From: DAIOEK01 sp963708715
GTDB taxonomy: Bacteria > Chloroflexota > Anaerolineae > Anaerolineales > Anaerolineaceae
Direction of reading: 5' to 3'
DNA length: 64,000 bases
Assembly: GCA_963708715.1 (NCBI GenBank)
Contig: CAVPSU010000001.1
Location: 620,001-684,000 of the forward strand
This document shows positions 54,696 through 64,000 of the stretch, in pieces. Positions within the stretch are counted from its first letter, which is position 1; each line of letters begins with the position of its first letter. Below the pieces are notes generated by a model. The model did no database searches, was not told the origin of the DNA, and saw only the letters and a program-made list of their open reading frames with translations. The position numbers and the translations under genes were made by a program.

Positions 54696-55664
54696 CTATC
54701 CATTTTTTTGGATCGTTTCCAGAAATTGTAACGTTGTTGAGAGAACAATCGGTTGAATTTCTTCAAATGTGCCAGGAATATCCGCTCCTGCAGCTGCAGG
54801 ATGTCCACCACCACCAAATTGAAGAGCGATCTGGGATACATCCACACCGGGGATCGAACGCCAACTGACTTTAACCGTACCGTTTTGCTGCTCTACAAAA
54901 ATCATGGAAATATCAAAATCATCTATCGCAGAGATCACGTTGATTAAATCTGCATCATCATTACCTGAGTATCCGCTTGAAATCCGGTCTGTGAGACGTA
55001 ATGATCCCCAGACCAACCGGTCTTTACGCTGCAAGCTCGACAATCCTGCACCCCAATACCGGGCTGCAAAGAAAGGTCTGCGCAGAAGGGCACGGTTATA
55101 CTGCTCGGGCAGATCAGCGCCCCTTTCCATCAGATCAGCGGCGTGTCTTAATGCTTTGGGAGACATATTCGAGGTTCTAAAGCCAAGCGTATCGGCAATA
55201 ATTCCAGCCATGAGAGCATTGGCAATATCTGTGGAATAGGGTAACCCCCAATCATTCAGGTGTTCGCTGATGATTTCGGAAGTGGCTACCGCCTCGGGTA
55301 AGACCAGGTTGAGCTGACCAAATAATAAATTTGTGACATGATGATCGATATTGATGTCTGGATTTCTGTAGCTTTTTATAATGGAACCCAGCCGTTTCAG
55401 ATCAGAACAATCGACCGAAATAAGCAGATCCACTTCACCCTCAGCTTTTTTAGAAATCAGTTTCGCACCTTCGAGGTGTCTGAAACTGGCTGGGACACCA
55501 TCTTCCAACACCATCTGGACTTGCTTCCCAATAGCGATCAGTCCGAGTCCGACAGCCAATAATGATCCGACCGCGTCGCCGTCCGGGCGGATATGAGATA
55601 CCACTAATACTTTTTGCGCGTTCTGAAATCGATCGCGGATGTCCTTGTGAATGTCACTCATCAT
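54696..55664 (-). CDS. nrnA: DHH phosphoesterase NrnA (nanoRNase / pAp phosphatase)
   Basis: 322 residues. DHH motifs are SHIRPDGDAVGSLL (about 24-37), VDCSD and NIDHHVTN; DHHA1 motif GGGGHPAAAG lies near the end. It degrades oligoribonucleotides and 3'-phosphoadenosine phosphate. The start overlaps the rbfA stop by several nucleotides; ATG 55664 or 55661 are both possible. Confidence 0.93.
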   Translation of the reverse strand: MMSDIHKDIRDRFQNAQKVLVVSHIRPDGDAVGSLLAVGLGLIAIGKQVQMVLEDGVPASFRHLEGAKLISKKAEGEVDLLISVDCSDLKRLGSIIKSYRNPDINIDHHVTNLLFGQLNLVLPEAVATSEIISEHLNDWGLPYSTDIANALMAGIIADTLGFRTSNMSPKALRHAADLMERGADLPEQYNRALLRRPFFAARYWGAGLSSLQRKDRLVWGSLRLTDRISSGYSGNDDADLINVISAIDDFDISMIFVEQQNGTVKVSWRSIPGVDVSQIALQFGGGGHPAAAGADIPGTFEEIQPIVLSTTLQFLETIQKNG

Positions 55665-56037
55665 TCTGAATGGCTTCCTCTGAAGTGGTTGGTGTTTGTT
55701 TGATCTCGTTCAACAATTTTTCTATTTGATCGGCATGTTCTGGGGTGGGATCCCAATGGAACCGTAAGCGGGGGAAAGTACGCAATTCAATCTGAGCAGC
55801 CAATTGACTCCTGAGAAACCCGGATGCGTGATTCAAACCGGCTAACACTTCCTTCGATCGTTCTTTACCTTCCACGACCGAGACAAATATATCGGCATAG
55901 GCAAGCTCGCGATCTACCCGGACATCATTGATATTTACACCATCCAACCTGGGATCACTAACCCGTTGAATTATCGTTTGGGAAAGGATCTGACGTATAC
56001 GGTCGGCAATTCGATCAAGACGGATCTTGGAAGGCAT
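55654..56037 (-). CDS. rbfA: Ribosome-binding factor A
   Basis: 127 residues, KH-like fold, needed for late 30S maturation and 16S processing in the cold. It starts MPSKIRLDRIADRIRQILSQTI and has RVSDPRLDGVNINDVRVDRELAYADIFVSV across residues 21-50, with the family's R-TPRLxFxxD region as RTFPRLRFHWDPT. It begins 8 nt after infB. Confidence 0.94.
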   Translation of the reverse strand: MPSKIRLDRIADRIRQILSQTIIQRVSDPRLDGVNINDVRVDRELAYADIFVSVVEGKERSKEVLAGLNHASGFLRSQLAAQIELRTFPRLRFHWDPTPEHADQIEKLLNEIKQTPTTSEEAIQNDE

Positions 56038-56045
56038 AGTTCACC

Positions 56046-57851
56046 TCAATCCAACAGCGCACTCTTTACCGCGCCAACTTTTTCAACTATATAACAGACC
56101 AGTGTGTCTCCTGGTAAAAATTCAGAGAAATTCTTTAATGAAACGCCACAATCAAATCCGGTGCGGACTTCTTTCACGTCTTCCTTCTCATGTTTCAAGG
56201 AAGCCACTTCTCCCTCATGAATCGTCTGACCGTTTCGAATGACCCTGATCTTCCCATTTCGTTTCATTTCACCCGAAGTAACACGGCAGCCGGCAATATT
56301 GCCCAACTTAGTGATCTTAAAGACAGCTTGAACCACTGCCTGCCCGAGGATCTCTTCCCTGAATTCAGGAGCCAGCATACCTTTGAGAGCTTTTTCCACA
56401 TCTTCCATCAACCGGTAAATGATGTTGTACAGGCGAATGGAGATGCCTTCAGCTTCTGCCAGACGACGGGCGGGGGTCTCTGCTGTTACGTTAAACCCGA
56501 TCACAACGGCAGCCGAAGCCGACGCGAGAAGTATGTCATTATCAGTAATGTTTCCGGTGGATGCATGCAGCACATTCACTTTAATTTCACCCTTGTTGAG
56601 GTCATTCAGTGAATTGACGATAGGTTCCAATGAGCCTTGCACATCCGCTTTAATAATTAAATTTAATTCTTTGAGGGCGCCCTGTTCAAACTGGAGGAAC
56701 AGATCTTCCAGAGTGGTTTTTGGCGCTTGAACTGCCTGTTGGGCATTCTGTTTGATCACCTGTAATTTAGCACGGGCATCTTTTTCAGATGGAACCACTT
56801 CGTAGATGTCTCCGGCGGTTGGGACATCGTTCAATCCCATCACTGCAACAGGGGTGGACGGTCCTGCCTTGCGAATTCGACGGCCTTTCGAATCGAACAT
56901 CGCTTTGATCTTGCCATAGGCGGAACCGGCAACAACAACGTCTCCCATTTCCAGTTCGCCATTCTGCACGAGCAATGTCGCAATGACCCCTTTGGACCGG
57001 TCCAATTCCGCTTCGATCACAGATCCGATCTTTTTACCATGGGGATTCGCTCTGATATTGGTTGATTCTGCTACAATCAAAATCGCTGCCAATAGATCGT
57101 CGATACCAGTTTTCTGTTTCGCCGACACCGGAATGACCATCGTATTTCCTTCCCACTCTTCTGGAGTGAGACCGGCATCAGACAATTGTCGTTTGACAAA
57201 ATCCGGGTTTGCATCCGGACGGTCGATCTTGTTCATTGCTACGATGATGGGGACCTGGGCAGCTTTGGCGTGGGAAATCGCCTCTTTGGTCTGGGGCATT
57301 ACGCCATCATTTGCTGCGACAACCAGCACAACAATATCCGCACCTTTGGCACCGCGAGCACGCATTGCCGTGAAAGCGGCATGACCGGGTGTATCAAGAA
57401 AGGTGATCGCCTGTCCGTTATGTTCCACCTGGTATGCTCCGATGTGTTGCGTAATACCTCCAGCTTCACCAGCTGCTACATCCGTGTTACGAATGGCGTC
57501 CAGTAAAGTGGTTTTTCCATGGTCAACATGCCCCAGGATAGTAACAACGGGTGCTCGCGCGACCAATTGATCGGGAGCTTCTTTTTCGATTTCTACTTTC
57601 CAGGAGGCGAGTTCACCCGATTCCTTTGCGGCGACTTCTTCTGCCGCTTCCATGGAGGCTTCAAATCCAAGTTCTGAAGCGACAATGGCAGCAGTATCGT
57701 AATCGACAAGTTGGTTAATGTTTGCCATTACCCCATTACTCATCAATGCCTTGATCACTTGGATCGGATTCGCTTTTAGCCTCTCCGCAAGATCACGGAC
57801 GCTGATGCTCGATGGGAGCTCGATGGGAGTCGATTTCACTTTCTCGCTCAT
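56046..57851 (-). CDS. infB: Translation initiation factor IF-2
   Basis: 601 residues, a short IF-2 lacking the long charged N-terminal extension. Order: IF2_N domain (about 15-68; SSISVRDLAERLKANPIQVIKALM split across this span), G domain (GHVDHGKTT, DTPGHAAF, NKIDRPDAN), domains II-IV and the fMet-tRNA-binding C-terminus (GCRVTSGEMKR). GGAGGTG lies 4 nt before the ATG. A 123-nt gap separates it from ylxR. Confidence 0.96.
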   Translation of the reverse strand: MSEKVKSTPIELPSSISVRDLAERLKANPIQVIKALMSNGVMANINQLVDYDTAAIVASELGFEASMEAAEEVAAKESGELASWKVEIEKEAPDQLVARAPVVTILGHVDHGKTTLLDAIRNTDVAAGEAGGITQHIGAYQVEHNGQAITFLDTPGHAAFTAMRARGAKGADIVVLVVAANDGVMPQTKEAISHAKAAQVPIIVAMNKIDRPDANPDFVKRQLSDAGLTPEEWEGNTMVIPVSAKQKTGIDDLLAAILIVAESTNIRANPHGKKIGSVIEAELDRSKGVIATLLVQNGELEMGDVVVAGSAYGKIKAMFDSKGRRIRKAGPSTPVAVMGLNDVPTAGDIYEVVPSEKDARAKLQVIKQNAQQAVQAPKTTLEDLFLQFEQGALKELNLIIKADVQGSLEPIVNSLNDLNKGEIKVNVLHASTGNITDNDILLASASAAVVIGFNVTAETPARRLAEAEGISIRLYNIIYRLMEDVEKALKGMLAPEFREEILGQAVVQAVFKITKLGNIAGCRVTSGEMKRNGKIRVIRNGQTIHEGEVASLKHEKEDVKEVRTGFDCGVSLKNFSEFLPGDTLVCYIVEKVGAVKSALLD

Positions 57852-57974
57852 TTGACACCTCCAAAATATTTACTTACTTTCCTACCTGTTTACCGATAGT
57901 CAGGTTAAGTGACCATCTCAGGTCATTAGCCATCTCGATGAGCGAGATCGGTCATGGTAGAACCGAATAATTGC

Positions 57975-58319
57975 TCAGGCAGGATTCTTGTTCGAGTCTG
58001 GTGGCTCGTCATTCAAAACCACCAGTGCGGGTTTAAGTGTGACCGCAAAATCAGCTAACCTTTGACGGTCTTCTTCCGTCAATTCTGTTCGAAGGGCACT
58101 TGCCAGAGGACCTTTGAGGGCTTTCTCCCAACAGGAAAGGTGGTCGTGAAGGTAAGCGCCCCTACCGTTAAGCTTTCTGGTACTATCCACAAATACACCT
58201 TCAGTGGTTCGAACAATTCGGATCATGCTCCGTTTGAACAGTACCTGCCTGCAGCCTACACAAGTACGCTGCGGGATATGTTTTCCGGAGTGTGAAGATT
58301 TTCCAGTTTTGCCAGCCAT
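57975..58319 (-). CDS. ylxR: YlxR (DUF448) RNA-binding protein
   Basis: 114 residues. The YlxR signature RTCVGCRQVLFKRSMIRIVR (residues 18-37) and NGRGAYLHDH are present, with a C-terminal extension of some 30 residues. YlxR proteins bind RNA and, in studied bacteria, modulate RNase P or transcription. Position between nusA and infB is conserved. The usual neighbour ylxQ is absent. Confidence 0.93.
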   Translation of the reverse strand: MAGKTGKSSHSGKHIPQRTCVGCRQVLFKRSMIRIVRTTEGVFVDSTRKLNGRGAYLHDHLSCWEKALKGPLASALRTELTEEDRQRLADFAVTLKPALVVLNDEPPDSNKNPA

Positions 58320-58352
58320 CTTTCAACCCGCTCTTCTACCAGCTCGATAGAT

Positions 58353-60239
58353 TTACCAGTCTCCCCACGTGTCTCCGCCTCGTTTATGTTTTTTATGCAC
58401 GAGGACGACATCACGATCGGGATCATATTCAACTTCAGTGTGTTTCTTCTTTTTCTTCTTGCCGCCCGCTTTCTTCGAGGCATCCGAAGAGTCTTCTTCT
58501 TCTTCGGATGGTGTGGTCACCTCAAAAACTTCCGGACGTAACGCGAAGATCTTATCCAGGTCAGCAGGAAGCTCGTCTTCCACTTCTTCTTCAACAACTG
58601 GCACAAGCACCGGTTCTGTTTCTACTTTAACTGCTTCCGGTATCACTTCCGTAACAAGCTCATCAGTCGGCGGAATAGTTGCATCTACAACTGGTTCTAC
58701 AACGACCTCGGCCGTTTCAACGACAGGTACCTCTTCAACTGGTATCAGTTTTCGAGCAGCCAGGGTTTCTTCGATCTCAGACATACCCTTCGGGCTCATT
58801 CCCTGTAATGCCAGGACAATGTCACTATCCATTCGAATTTGAACAGCCAGATCACCTGCCGTCATAAAACCGGCATCCAATAAGATCCCTGTAACATGAT
58901 CTGAAAGTTTGAGCTCATCAACCGGAGTCTCAAATGCGCTCGGGGGCAGAAGCTGAATCACCTGCTGTCGTTTCAAATCCTCAGGTTTCTTTTCAGCTAA
59001 CCTACGGATGGCAGTCTTCCGTTCGACCCGGTCAATGAAGCGTGTCAGCAGATCGGTCTCGTCGATCCCTAGGGGTCGACCTTCCCGTTTCTTGGCAAGT
59101 GCGGCTTCCACATGAGGGACCATTTCCGCTTCCGCTTCGGCAATGGCTACGTATTCAGGATCGTCGCGCAGTTTGTTGAGCGAATCCTGGGCAGCTTCAT
59201 CGAGTTTCTTAATGTCGATTCGCCATCCGGTAAGCTTCGCTGCCAGGCGGGCATTCTGACCATCCCGACCGATAGCTAGGCTGAGTTGATCTTCCGGGAC
59301 AACTACAGTTGCCGTCTTGCCGCCATCCGAGGTATCGTTCAGATAAACACCATTTACTCGGGCTGGGCTGATTGCTTTGGCAATATAGACCGCGGGATCA
59401 TTACTCCATTCAATGACATCGATTTTTTCGTCATGTAATTCTCGAACGATCGCCTGTATTCGAACACCACGAATACCCACACAAGCGCCAACCGGGTCAA
59501 TACCCTGTTGAGTTGCGGCCACAGCGACCTTCGCGCGTTGACCGGGTTCTCGTGCGATGGAGCGGATTTCTACCACGCCGTGGTAAATTTCTGGCACTTC
59601 GGTTTCGAGCAACCGCCGGAGGAAATTGCGATGTGCCCGTGAGAGTATTATCTGGGGTCCGCGGGAAGAGTTTTTTACTTCCAACAGAATCGCACGAACA
59701 CGCTCATGTACACGGAAACGCTCACCCGGGATCATTTCTTTCTTCGGGAGAGTACCCTCCGCTTTTAGATCCATCCCGATGGTGGTTGCCATGGCATTGA
59801 CTGCCTGAACAACTCCATTTGTGATCTCTCCAATTTGCTTATTAAAATATTCCATCTGAGCAGAACGTTCCGCTTCGCGAATACGTTGTTGAATAACCTG
59901 GCGTGCGGTTTGCGCAGCCACTCTACCGAAGTCACGGGGAGTAGATTCGACAATAACCAGATCGCCTAATTCTGCCTCTGGGGTAACCAACCGGGCAGCA
60001 TCAAGCTCGACCTCGGTTGATTCGTTTTTTACTGATTCAACTACTTCTTTTTCAGCAAAAACAGTCACGCGACCGGTTTCTGGGTCAATTTTCGCTTCGA
60101 CATGCTGTGCGTTGGAGGCATTAACAGCACGACGATACGCGGAAACCATCGCTGATTCCAACGCCTTCAGAATCACTTCCTTGGGAAGTTGTTTTTCCTC
60201 CAGGACTTCATTGAAAGCCAGCACGAATTCGTTCTTCAT
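58353..60239 (-). CDS. nusA: Transcription termination/antitermination factor NusA
   Basis: 628 residues. An N-terminal RNA-polymerase-binding domain (1 to about 125), S1 (about 135-200), KH1/KH2 (about 205-345; GACVGIRGVRIQAIV, AIGRDGQNARLAAKLTG) and a helix-hairpin-helix-like region (about 450-515) precede a Glu/Val/Pro-rich acidic stretch and a tail with a Lys6 run and VEYDPDRDVVLVHKKHKRGG. The tail is extra to E. coli or Bacillus NusA. GGAGAG precedes the ATG. rimP, usually upstream, is missing; nusA is the first gene of the operon. Confidence 0.95.
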   Translation of the reverse strand: MKNEFVLAFNEVLEEKQLPKEVILKALESAMVSAYRRAVNASNAQHVEAKIDPETGRVTVFAEKEVVESVKNESTEVELDAARLVTPEAELGDLVIVESTPRDFGRVAAQTARQVIQQRIREAERSAQMEYFNKQIGEITNGVVQAVNAMATTIGMDLKAEGTLPKKEMIPGERFRVHERVRAILLEVKNSSRGPQIILSRAHRNFLRRLLETEVPEIYHGVVEIRSIAREPGQRAKVAVAATQQGIDPVGACVGIRGVRIQAIVRELHDEKIDVIEWSNDPAVYIAKAISPARVNGVYLNDTSDGGKTATVVVPEDQLSLAIGRDGQNARLAAKLTGWRIDIKKLDEAAQDSLNKLRDDPEYVAIAEAEAEMVPHVEAALAKKREGRPLGIDETDLLTRFIDRVERKTAIRRLAEKKPEDLKRQQVIQLLPPSAFETPVDELKLSDHVTGILLDAGFMTAGDLAVQIRMDSDIVLALQGMSPKGMSEIEETLAARKLIPVEEVPVVETAEVVVEPVVDATIPPTDELVTEVIPEAVKVETEPVLVPVVEEEVEDELPADLDKIFALRPEVFEVTTPSEEEEDSSDASKKAGGKKKKKKHTEVEYDPDRDVVLVHKKHKRGGDTWGDW

Positions 60240-60453
60240 TTCTTACTCTCTCCAAATTGCTATTGAGGTTGATAATACGCAGAAAAGTGGGGGTTACCCA
60301 CTTTCCAATGAAGGCAGTATCGACAATTACCATTAACATAGCTATTTTAATGCAGAATAGGATCAAACGCAAGGGATAACACTCGGTACGCGTCTTTTTT
60401 ATGCCAGTATCGGACAAATTGGGCAATTGACAATATTATTTTATTATTTGAAT
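60240..60453. other. Divergent intergenic region nusA / alpha-glucosidase
   Basis: It holds the unassigned nusA promoter on the minus strand and AT-rich sequence. No small gene or RNA was recognised. Confidence 0.5.
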
Positions 60454-60472
60454 CTGTTTTCAGAGAAAACAG
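60454..60472. promoter_or_regulatory. Palindromic operator candidate before the alpha-glucosidase gene
   Basis: CTGTTTTC-AGA-GAAAACAG, a perfect 8-bp inverted repeat with a 3-nt centre. It ends 13 nt before the -10 box, so it covers the -35 position. This is the layout of a repressor site in a sugar-responsive gene. Confidence 0.65.
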
Positions 60473-60485
60473 AGTTTACCACTTG

Positions 60486-60491
60486 TATAAT
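60486..60491 (+). promoter_or_regulatory. -10 box of the alpha-glucosidase promoter
   Basis: TATAAT 28 nt before the ATG. No good -35 hexamer is seen because the palindrome occupies that place. GAGGAG (60511-60516) is the ribosome-binding site. Confidence 0.6.
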
Positions 60492-60519
60492 AATTTGCAA
60501 CTCATAAAATGAGGAGTAT

Positions 60520-62127
60520 ATGAAACGCGATTTTCTGTGGTGGCGTGATGGTGTGATTTATCAGATCTATCCCCGTTCATTTAGTGACAGTAATGGGGAT
60601 GGTATTGGTGATCTGCCCGGGATTATATCCAGACTGGACTACTTGCAAATGCTGGGGGTGGATGCTATCTGGTTGTCTCCGATCTACCCCAGTCCGGATA
60701 AAGACTTTGGATATGACATTAGTGATTATGAAAACGTTGATCCACAATATGGGACACTCGCCGATTTTGACAAACTCGTGGACCAGGCTCATCAAAGAGA
60801 GATCCGCGTAATCCTGGATGGAGTATTTAACCATACTTCTGATCAGCATCCCTGGTTCCAAGAATCCCGCTCCAGCAAACACAACCCCTTCCGCGAATGG
60901 TATTACTGGCGTCCTCCTTCTCCGGATGGAAGTCCGCCGAATAACTGGCAATCGGTCTTTGGAGGGCACGGGTGGGAGTATGATACTTCTACAGAAGAGT
61001 TCTATTTTCACCTTTTCTTGAAAGAACAGCCGGATCTAAATTGGCATAATCCTTCCGTTCCCCGGGCTATTCTGAATGTGATGCGTTTCTGGTTGGACCG
61101 CGGGGTCGATGGATTCAGGTTGGATGTGTTCAATGCCTACTATAAAAACAAACACCTGCCAGATAATCCCCCAAAATTTGGTATACGAGGTTTTGATCGT
61201 CAACACCATATCCACGATATTTCTCAACCAGAAATGATGCCATTTTTGTCTGATTTACGTAATCTACTTGACGCCTACCCGCAAAGGTATGCCGTCGGAG
61301 AGACCTTTTTGGAAACATCTGAAAAAACCGCCCAATACGTCGGAGTAAATGCCCTCCACGGGGCGTTCAATTTCGATTTTCTCAATCAATCCTGGAAAGC
61401 AGACCAGTTCCTTAGATCGATTCAAGTGTGGGAAGCAGCGCTTGGTGAGGATCGCTGGCCAAATTATGTTATGAATAATCATGATGTGCCGAGATCCACA
61501 ACCCGCTACCGGATGGCTGTTGATGACGCGCAGGCAAAGCTGGCAGCCATGCTTCTTCTTACGCTGCGAGGTACTCCATTTTTATACTATGGAGAGGAGA
61601 TCGGGATGAGGGATATCCGCTTATCGCGGAAAGAAATAGTCGACCCACCCGGAAAAAAGTATTGGCCAATCTATACCGGAAGAGATGGTTGCCGCAGCCC
61701 AATGCAGTGGGACGATGGGGATCATGCCGGTTTTAGCAATGGAAAATCCTGGCTACCGGTTCACCCCAATTACAGGTCCAGAAATGTAAAAAACCAACAG
61801 GATGATCCTGATTCGCTACTAGGCTTCTATCAGCGAATGATTCAATTCAGGAAAGACAATCCAGTTTTACAATATGGAAAATGGACACCTCTGGCGAAAA
61901 ATTTTCGGAATACATTATCTTATTTTCGGGAAGATGACGAAAAGACGTTCTTGATCACCCTAAATTTCAGTCCGAAGGCAACAACAACAGTACTTCCGGG
62001 TACAGACACAAGTTGGAAAATTAAATACAGTACTCATAAGATGGAATCCGCCAATAACATGGGCGAAATAAAAATGGATGGTTTTCAGGGGTTAATATTT
62101 GAGCGGGAGAATAAAAAGCCATTCTGA
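60520..62127 (+). CDS. GH13 alpha-glucosidase / oligo-1,6-glucosidase type
   Basis: A 535-residue alpha-amylase-fold enzyme without signal peptide, so cytoplasmic. GH13 regions: DGVFNHTSDQHPWF (region I), GFRLDVFN with the nucleophile Asp (II), VGETF with the acid/base Glu (III) and VMNNHDVPR with the transition-state Asp (IV). The start WWRDGVIYQIYPRSFSDSNGDGIGD is typical of the GH13 alpha-glucosidase/trehalose-6-phosphate hydrolase subgroup. It probably cleaves malto- or isomalto-oligosaccharides. It is preceded by an operator candidate. Confidence 0.94.
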   Translation: MKRDFLWWRDGVIYQIYPRSFSDSNGDGIGDLPGIISRLDYLQMLGVDAIWLSPIYPSPDKDFGYDISDYENVDPQYGTLADFDKLVDQAHQREIRVILDGVFNHTSDQHPWFQESRSSKHNPFREWYYWRPPSPDGSPPNNWQSVFGGHGWEYDTSTEEFYFHLFLKEQPDLNWHNPSVPRAILNVMRFWLDRGVDGFRLDVFNAYYKNKHLPDNPPKFGIRGFDRQHHIHDISQPEMMPFLSDLRNLLDAYPQRYAVGETFLETSEKTAQYVGVNALHGAFNFDFLNQSWKADQFLRSIQVWEAALGEDRWPNYVMNNHDVPRSTTRYRMAVDDAQAKLAAMLLLTLRGTPFLYYGEEIGMRDIRLSRKEIVDPPGKKYWPIYTGRDGCRSPMQWDDGDHAGFSNGKSWLPVHPNYRSRNVKNQQDDPDSLLGFYQRMIQFRKDNPVLQYGKWTPLAKNFRNTLSYFREDDEKTFLITLNFSPKATTTVLPGTDTSWKIKYSTHKMESANNMGEIKMDGFQGLIFERENKKPF

Positions 62128-62165
62128 TATGTTTTTTCCGGCCTGACTTAAACCAAGGATGGGAC

Positions 62166-64000
62166 ATGGGCACTGGTGATTTTTCTACTAAGTTTGGGGC
62201 AATCCTTAATCCATACATATTGGGTGAGGATTTCACCCGCCACCGCCCTCTGGATCGCTATCTCCCCCCACTCCCTGTAGGGATGGCGGCAAAGCTTTTG
62301 CCAGATCCCAAAACTACTTCCGGATGGATTTTCGATCCGTTTGGACAATCTCCAGATTTACTCATCGAATTGGCTCGGGCAGGGTGGAAGATTCTTGTCT
62401 GCCTGAACAACCCGATTCTCCGGTTGATGCTTGAATTACTTTCTCACCCACCCTCCTCAGACGAGGTGACCCATTGTGCTGCCGTCCTTGCGTCATCTTC
62501 CAAAGGGAGCCAACGATTGGAGCAGCATCTTCAAGGGTTGTATGCAACGGAATGCAGAGCCTGCCATAGTAATCTAACCGCGGATACATATCTGTGGGAC
62601 CGCGGTTTTGAAAAACCATATGCAGTCGTTTATCGCTGTCCCAACTGCGGCAATCAAGGGGAGTTTCCATTATTGCCCATCGATGAACAAGCATTGGCAG
62701 AAAGCAAACGGAATTCGCTTCCCCGGGCTTGGTCTATTGAAAAGATCGCCCCGCCAGGTGCTCCGCTGCGGAATGACGCCAGCGAGGTTGTAAATAGTCA
62801 TCTTGATCGCCCTTTGTATTTCCTATTCACATTGCTAAACCGCCTACAGTCCATTTCGCTTTCCAACAGGGAAAGACAGATCATAAATGGCATATTATTG
62901 GATGTGCTGGATGATGCTACACCAATACACCAGATCGGTCATACGATCCCGCGTCCCCGACAATTTATGATCCCAATCCGATTTCATGAACATAACCTTT
63001 GGAAATCGTTTGAACAATCGGTTCAACATTGGGCGTCAATTGAGGACCCGGTTCAATTAACCACCTATCCAGAGTTGCCGGATGGACCAGGAATTTGCCA
63101 ATATCTCGGAAGAGTCCGTGACCTGGCGGAAAAACCACTTCCAATGCCTATTTATCAAGTCTTCACAATTTTACCCAGACCAAACCAGGCTTTTTGGACC
63201 TTATCCGCGGTCTGGTCTGCCTGGCTGCTCGGTCGGGAAGAAGCCAGTCCAATAGCGCAGGTTATCGGTCGCAGAAGATACGACTGGAATTGGCACACAA
63301 ATGCCCTGACCCAGGTATTCCATGTCATATCTAAAATCGTCTCTCCCCGGGTTCAGATTTAGGTCTTGCTTCCTGAGTTGGAACCATCTTTCCTTGTCAG
63401 TGCGTTTGATTCCCTGCCTCTGGCGGGTTATGAATGTACCAACCTGGCAATTCGAACAGAGGATGAGCTAGCTCAAACCGCATGGCGAGTATCAGAGAAG
63501 GACAATAACCAGCCTTCTTCGTTAATCTCGACTTACGCACAAAAATCATCCATTGATTATTTACTAGACAAGGGAGAACCCGGCGAATATCTGGATATGA
63601 CCAGCGCTGCGATCCTTGGTACCCATCAAGATATCCGGCTTTCTGCGGATCTACCGATGACAACATTACTGCAACAGTTGAAGGCAGCATTTTCAAATCC
63701 GATTTACTTTAGACATTATGGACACGGCGAACAAACATTGGAAAGCGGTCATTGGATGTTGAAGAACCCACCGGGTGGAAGGGCTAGCCAGGCAGATCGC
63801 TTGGAAGAAGCCGCGATCAGACTGCTCTCCTCAGGCAGGTCTTTGACCATACGGGAAATGGAAACTGAATTGCGGAAACAAATCAAACCGATCTTTTCTC
63901 CCATTAGAGAATATCTGATGCATATCCTTGAATCTTATGCTGAAGAAGAAACACCGGGATCAAATAAGTGGATCATTAAGATCAATGAGCATCCGACCCT
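62166..64000 (+). pseudogene. Degenerate DNA-methylase-like zinc-ribbon protein, in-frame TAG, 3' end outside window
   Basis: The first part (398 residues) has WIFDPFGQSPDLLIELARAG, resembling the SAM-binding DPFAGSGTTLIEAARxG of adenine-specific DNA methylases but with the Gly-Ser-Gly changed. A zinc ribbon follows (CRAC, about 136-139; CPNC, about 165-168). No catalytic DPPY-type motif is seen. After a TAG at 63360-63362 the same frame stays open to the window end: VLLPELEPSFLVSAF.., DELAQTAWRV and a winged-helix-like stretch (SGRSLTIREMETELRK). The two parts read as one protein, so the TAG is probably a nonsense change or an error. Two separate genes are possible. Confidence 0.62.

Noticed and set aside
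58369..58842. Plus-strand open frame rich in Ser/Thr opposite the nusA 3' end
   Set aside because: It is the complement of the acidic NusA tail; there is no ribosome-binding site or family match.

Overview
The window looks like a chromosomal segment of a Chloroflexota bacterium, most likely class Anaerolineae. The evidence is gene content: a short IF-2, NusA with an acidic/lysine-rich tail, CpXC and FHA-winged-helix signalling proteins, Pro/Thr-linker lipoproteins, a TtuA-type tRNA thiolase with an adjacent ubiquitin-like sulfur carrier, and no outer-membrane genes. Base composition is moderate. No rRNA, tRNA, CRISPR array, transposase or phage structural gene was seen. The taxonomic call is inference from content, not from a marker search.

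Layout. 1-8 kb (minus): a GIN-domain lipoprotein cut by the window edge, an amidohydrolase, then a tight operon AAA+ ATPase (interrupted by an in-frame TGA) - GDPD - PLP-dependent ammonia-lyase - divergent GH3 membrane protein. 7.8-18 kb: GT2, recJ-alr, then a plus-strand run tgt - uppP - PBP lipoprotein - ttuB-like - ttuA, then glnA with a structured leader/ncRNA candidate, thpR and rsfS. 18-24.6 kb (minus): peroxiredoxin and a five-gene run SDR - UbiA-like - moeA - polysaccharide deacetylase - moeA/PBP fusion. 24.7-27.1 kb: a polar amino-acid ABC transporter whose binding-protein gene is frameshifted. 27-34.7 kb: Ser/Thr kinase facing an FHA/winged-helix protein, a CpXC protein, an aminotransferase-histidine kinase pair and an MBL hydrolase. 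34.7-39.8 kb: plsY, a JAMM peptidase, two membrane proteins and gyrB.

39.8-51.4 kb is different. Intact genes (hipBA, a small HTH protein, an HhH protein, a Gfo/Idh oxidoreductase, an OpgC-like acyltransferase, a histidine kinase) alternate with decayed ones: a trypsin-like lipoprotein, an M23 peptidase, a membrane protein, a RibD/DHFR-like reductase, a DegV/DUF1295 chimera and a DUF1475 gene. Most carry several frameshifts. 51.4-60.2 kb is the translation-factor operon nusA-ylxR-infB-rbfA-nrnA-truB-ribF ending in a tandem-duplicated ThyX-like protein. 60.5-64 kb holds a GH13 alpha-glucosidase behind a palindromic operator candidate and a degenerate methylase-like gene interrupted by TAG.

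Four points stand out. Several genes (GT2, alr, tgt, thpR, a histidine kinase) have a -10 box exactly 6-7 nt before the start codon and no Shine-Dalgarno, which is the layout of leaderless transcription. The ThyX-like protein splits the ThyX signature between its two halves and is translationally coupled to the FAD synthase gene ribF. The TtuB-like carrier has a tail beyond its Gly-Gly that would need trimming, and a JAMM peptidase lies 21 kb away. A multi-helix RNA can be folded upstream of glnA. The many interrupted genes may be real decay or assembly error; the sequence alone cannot separate these.
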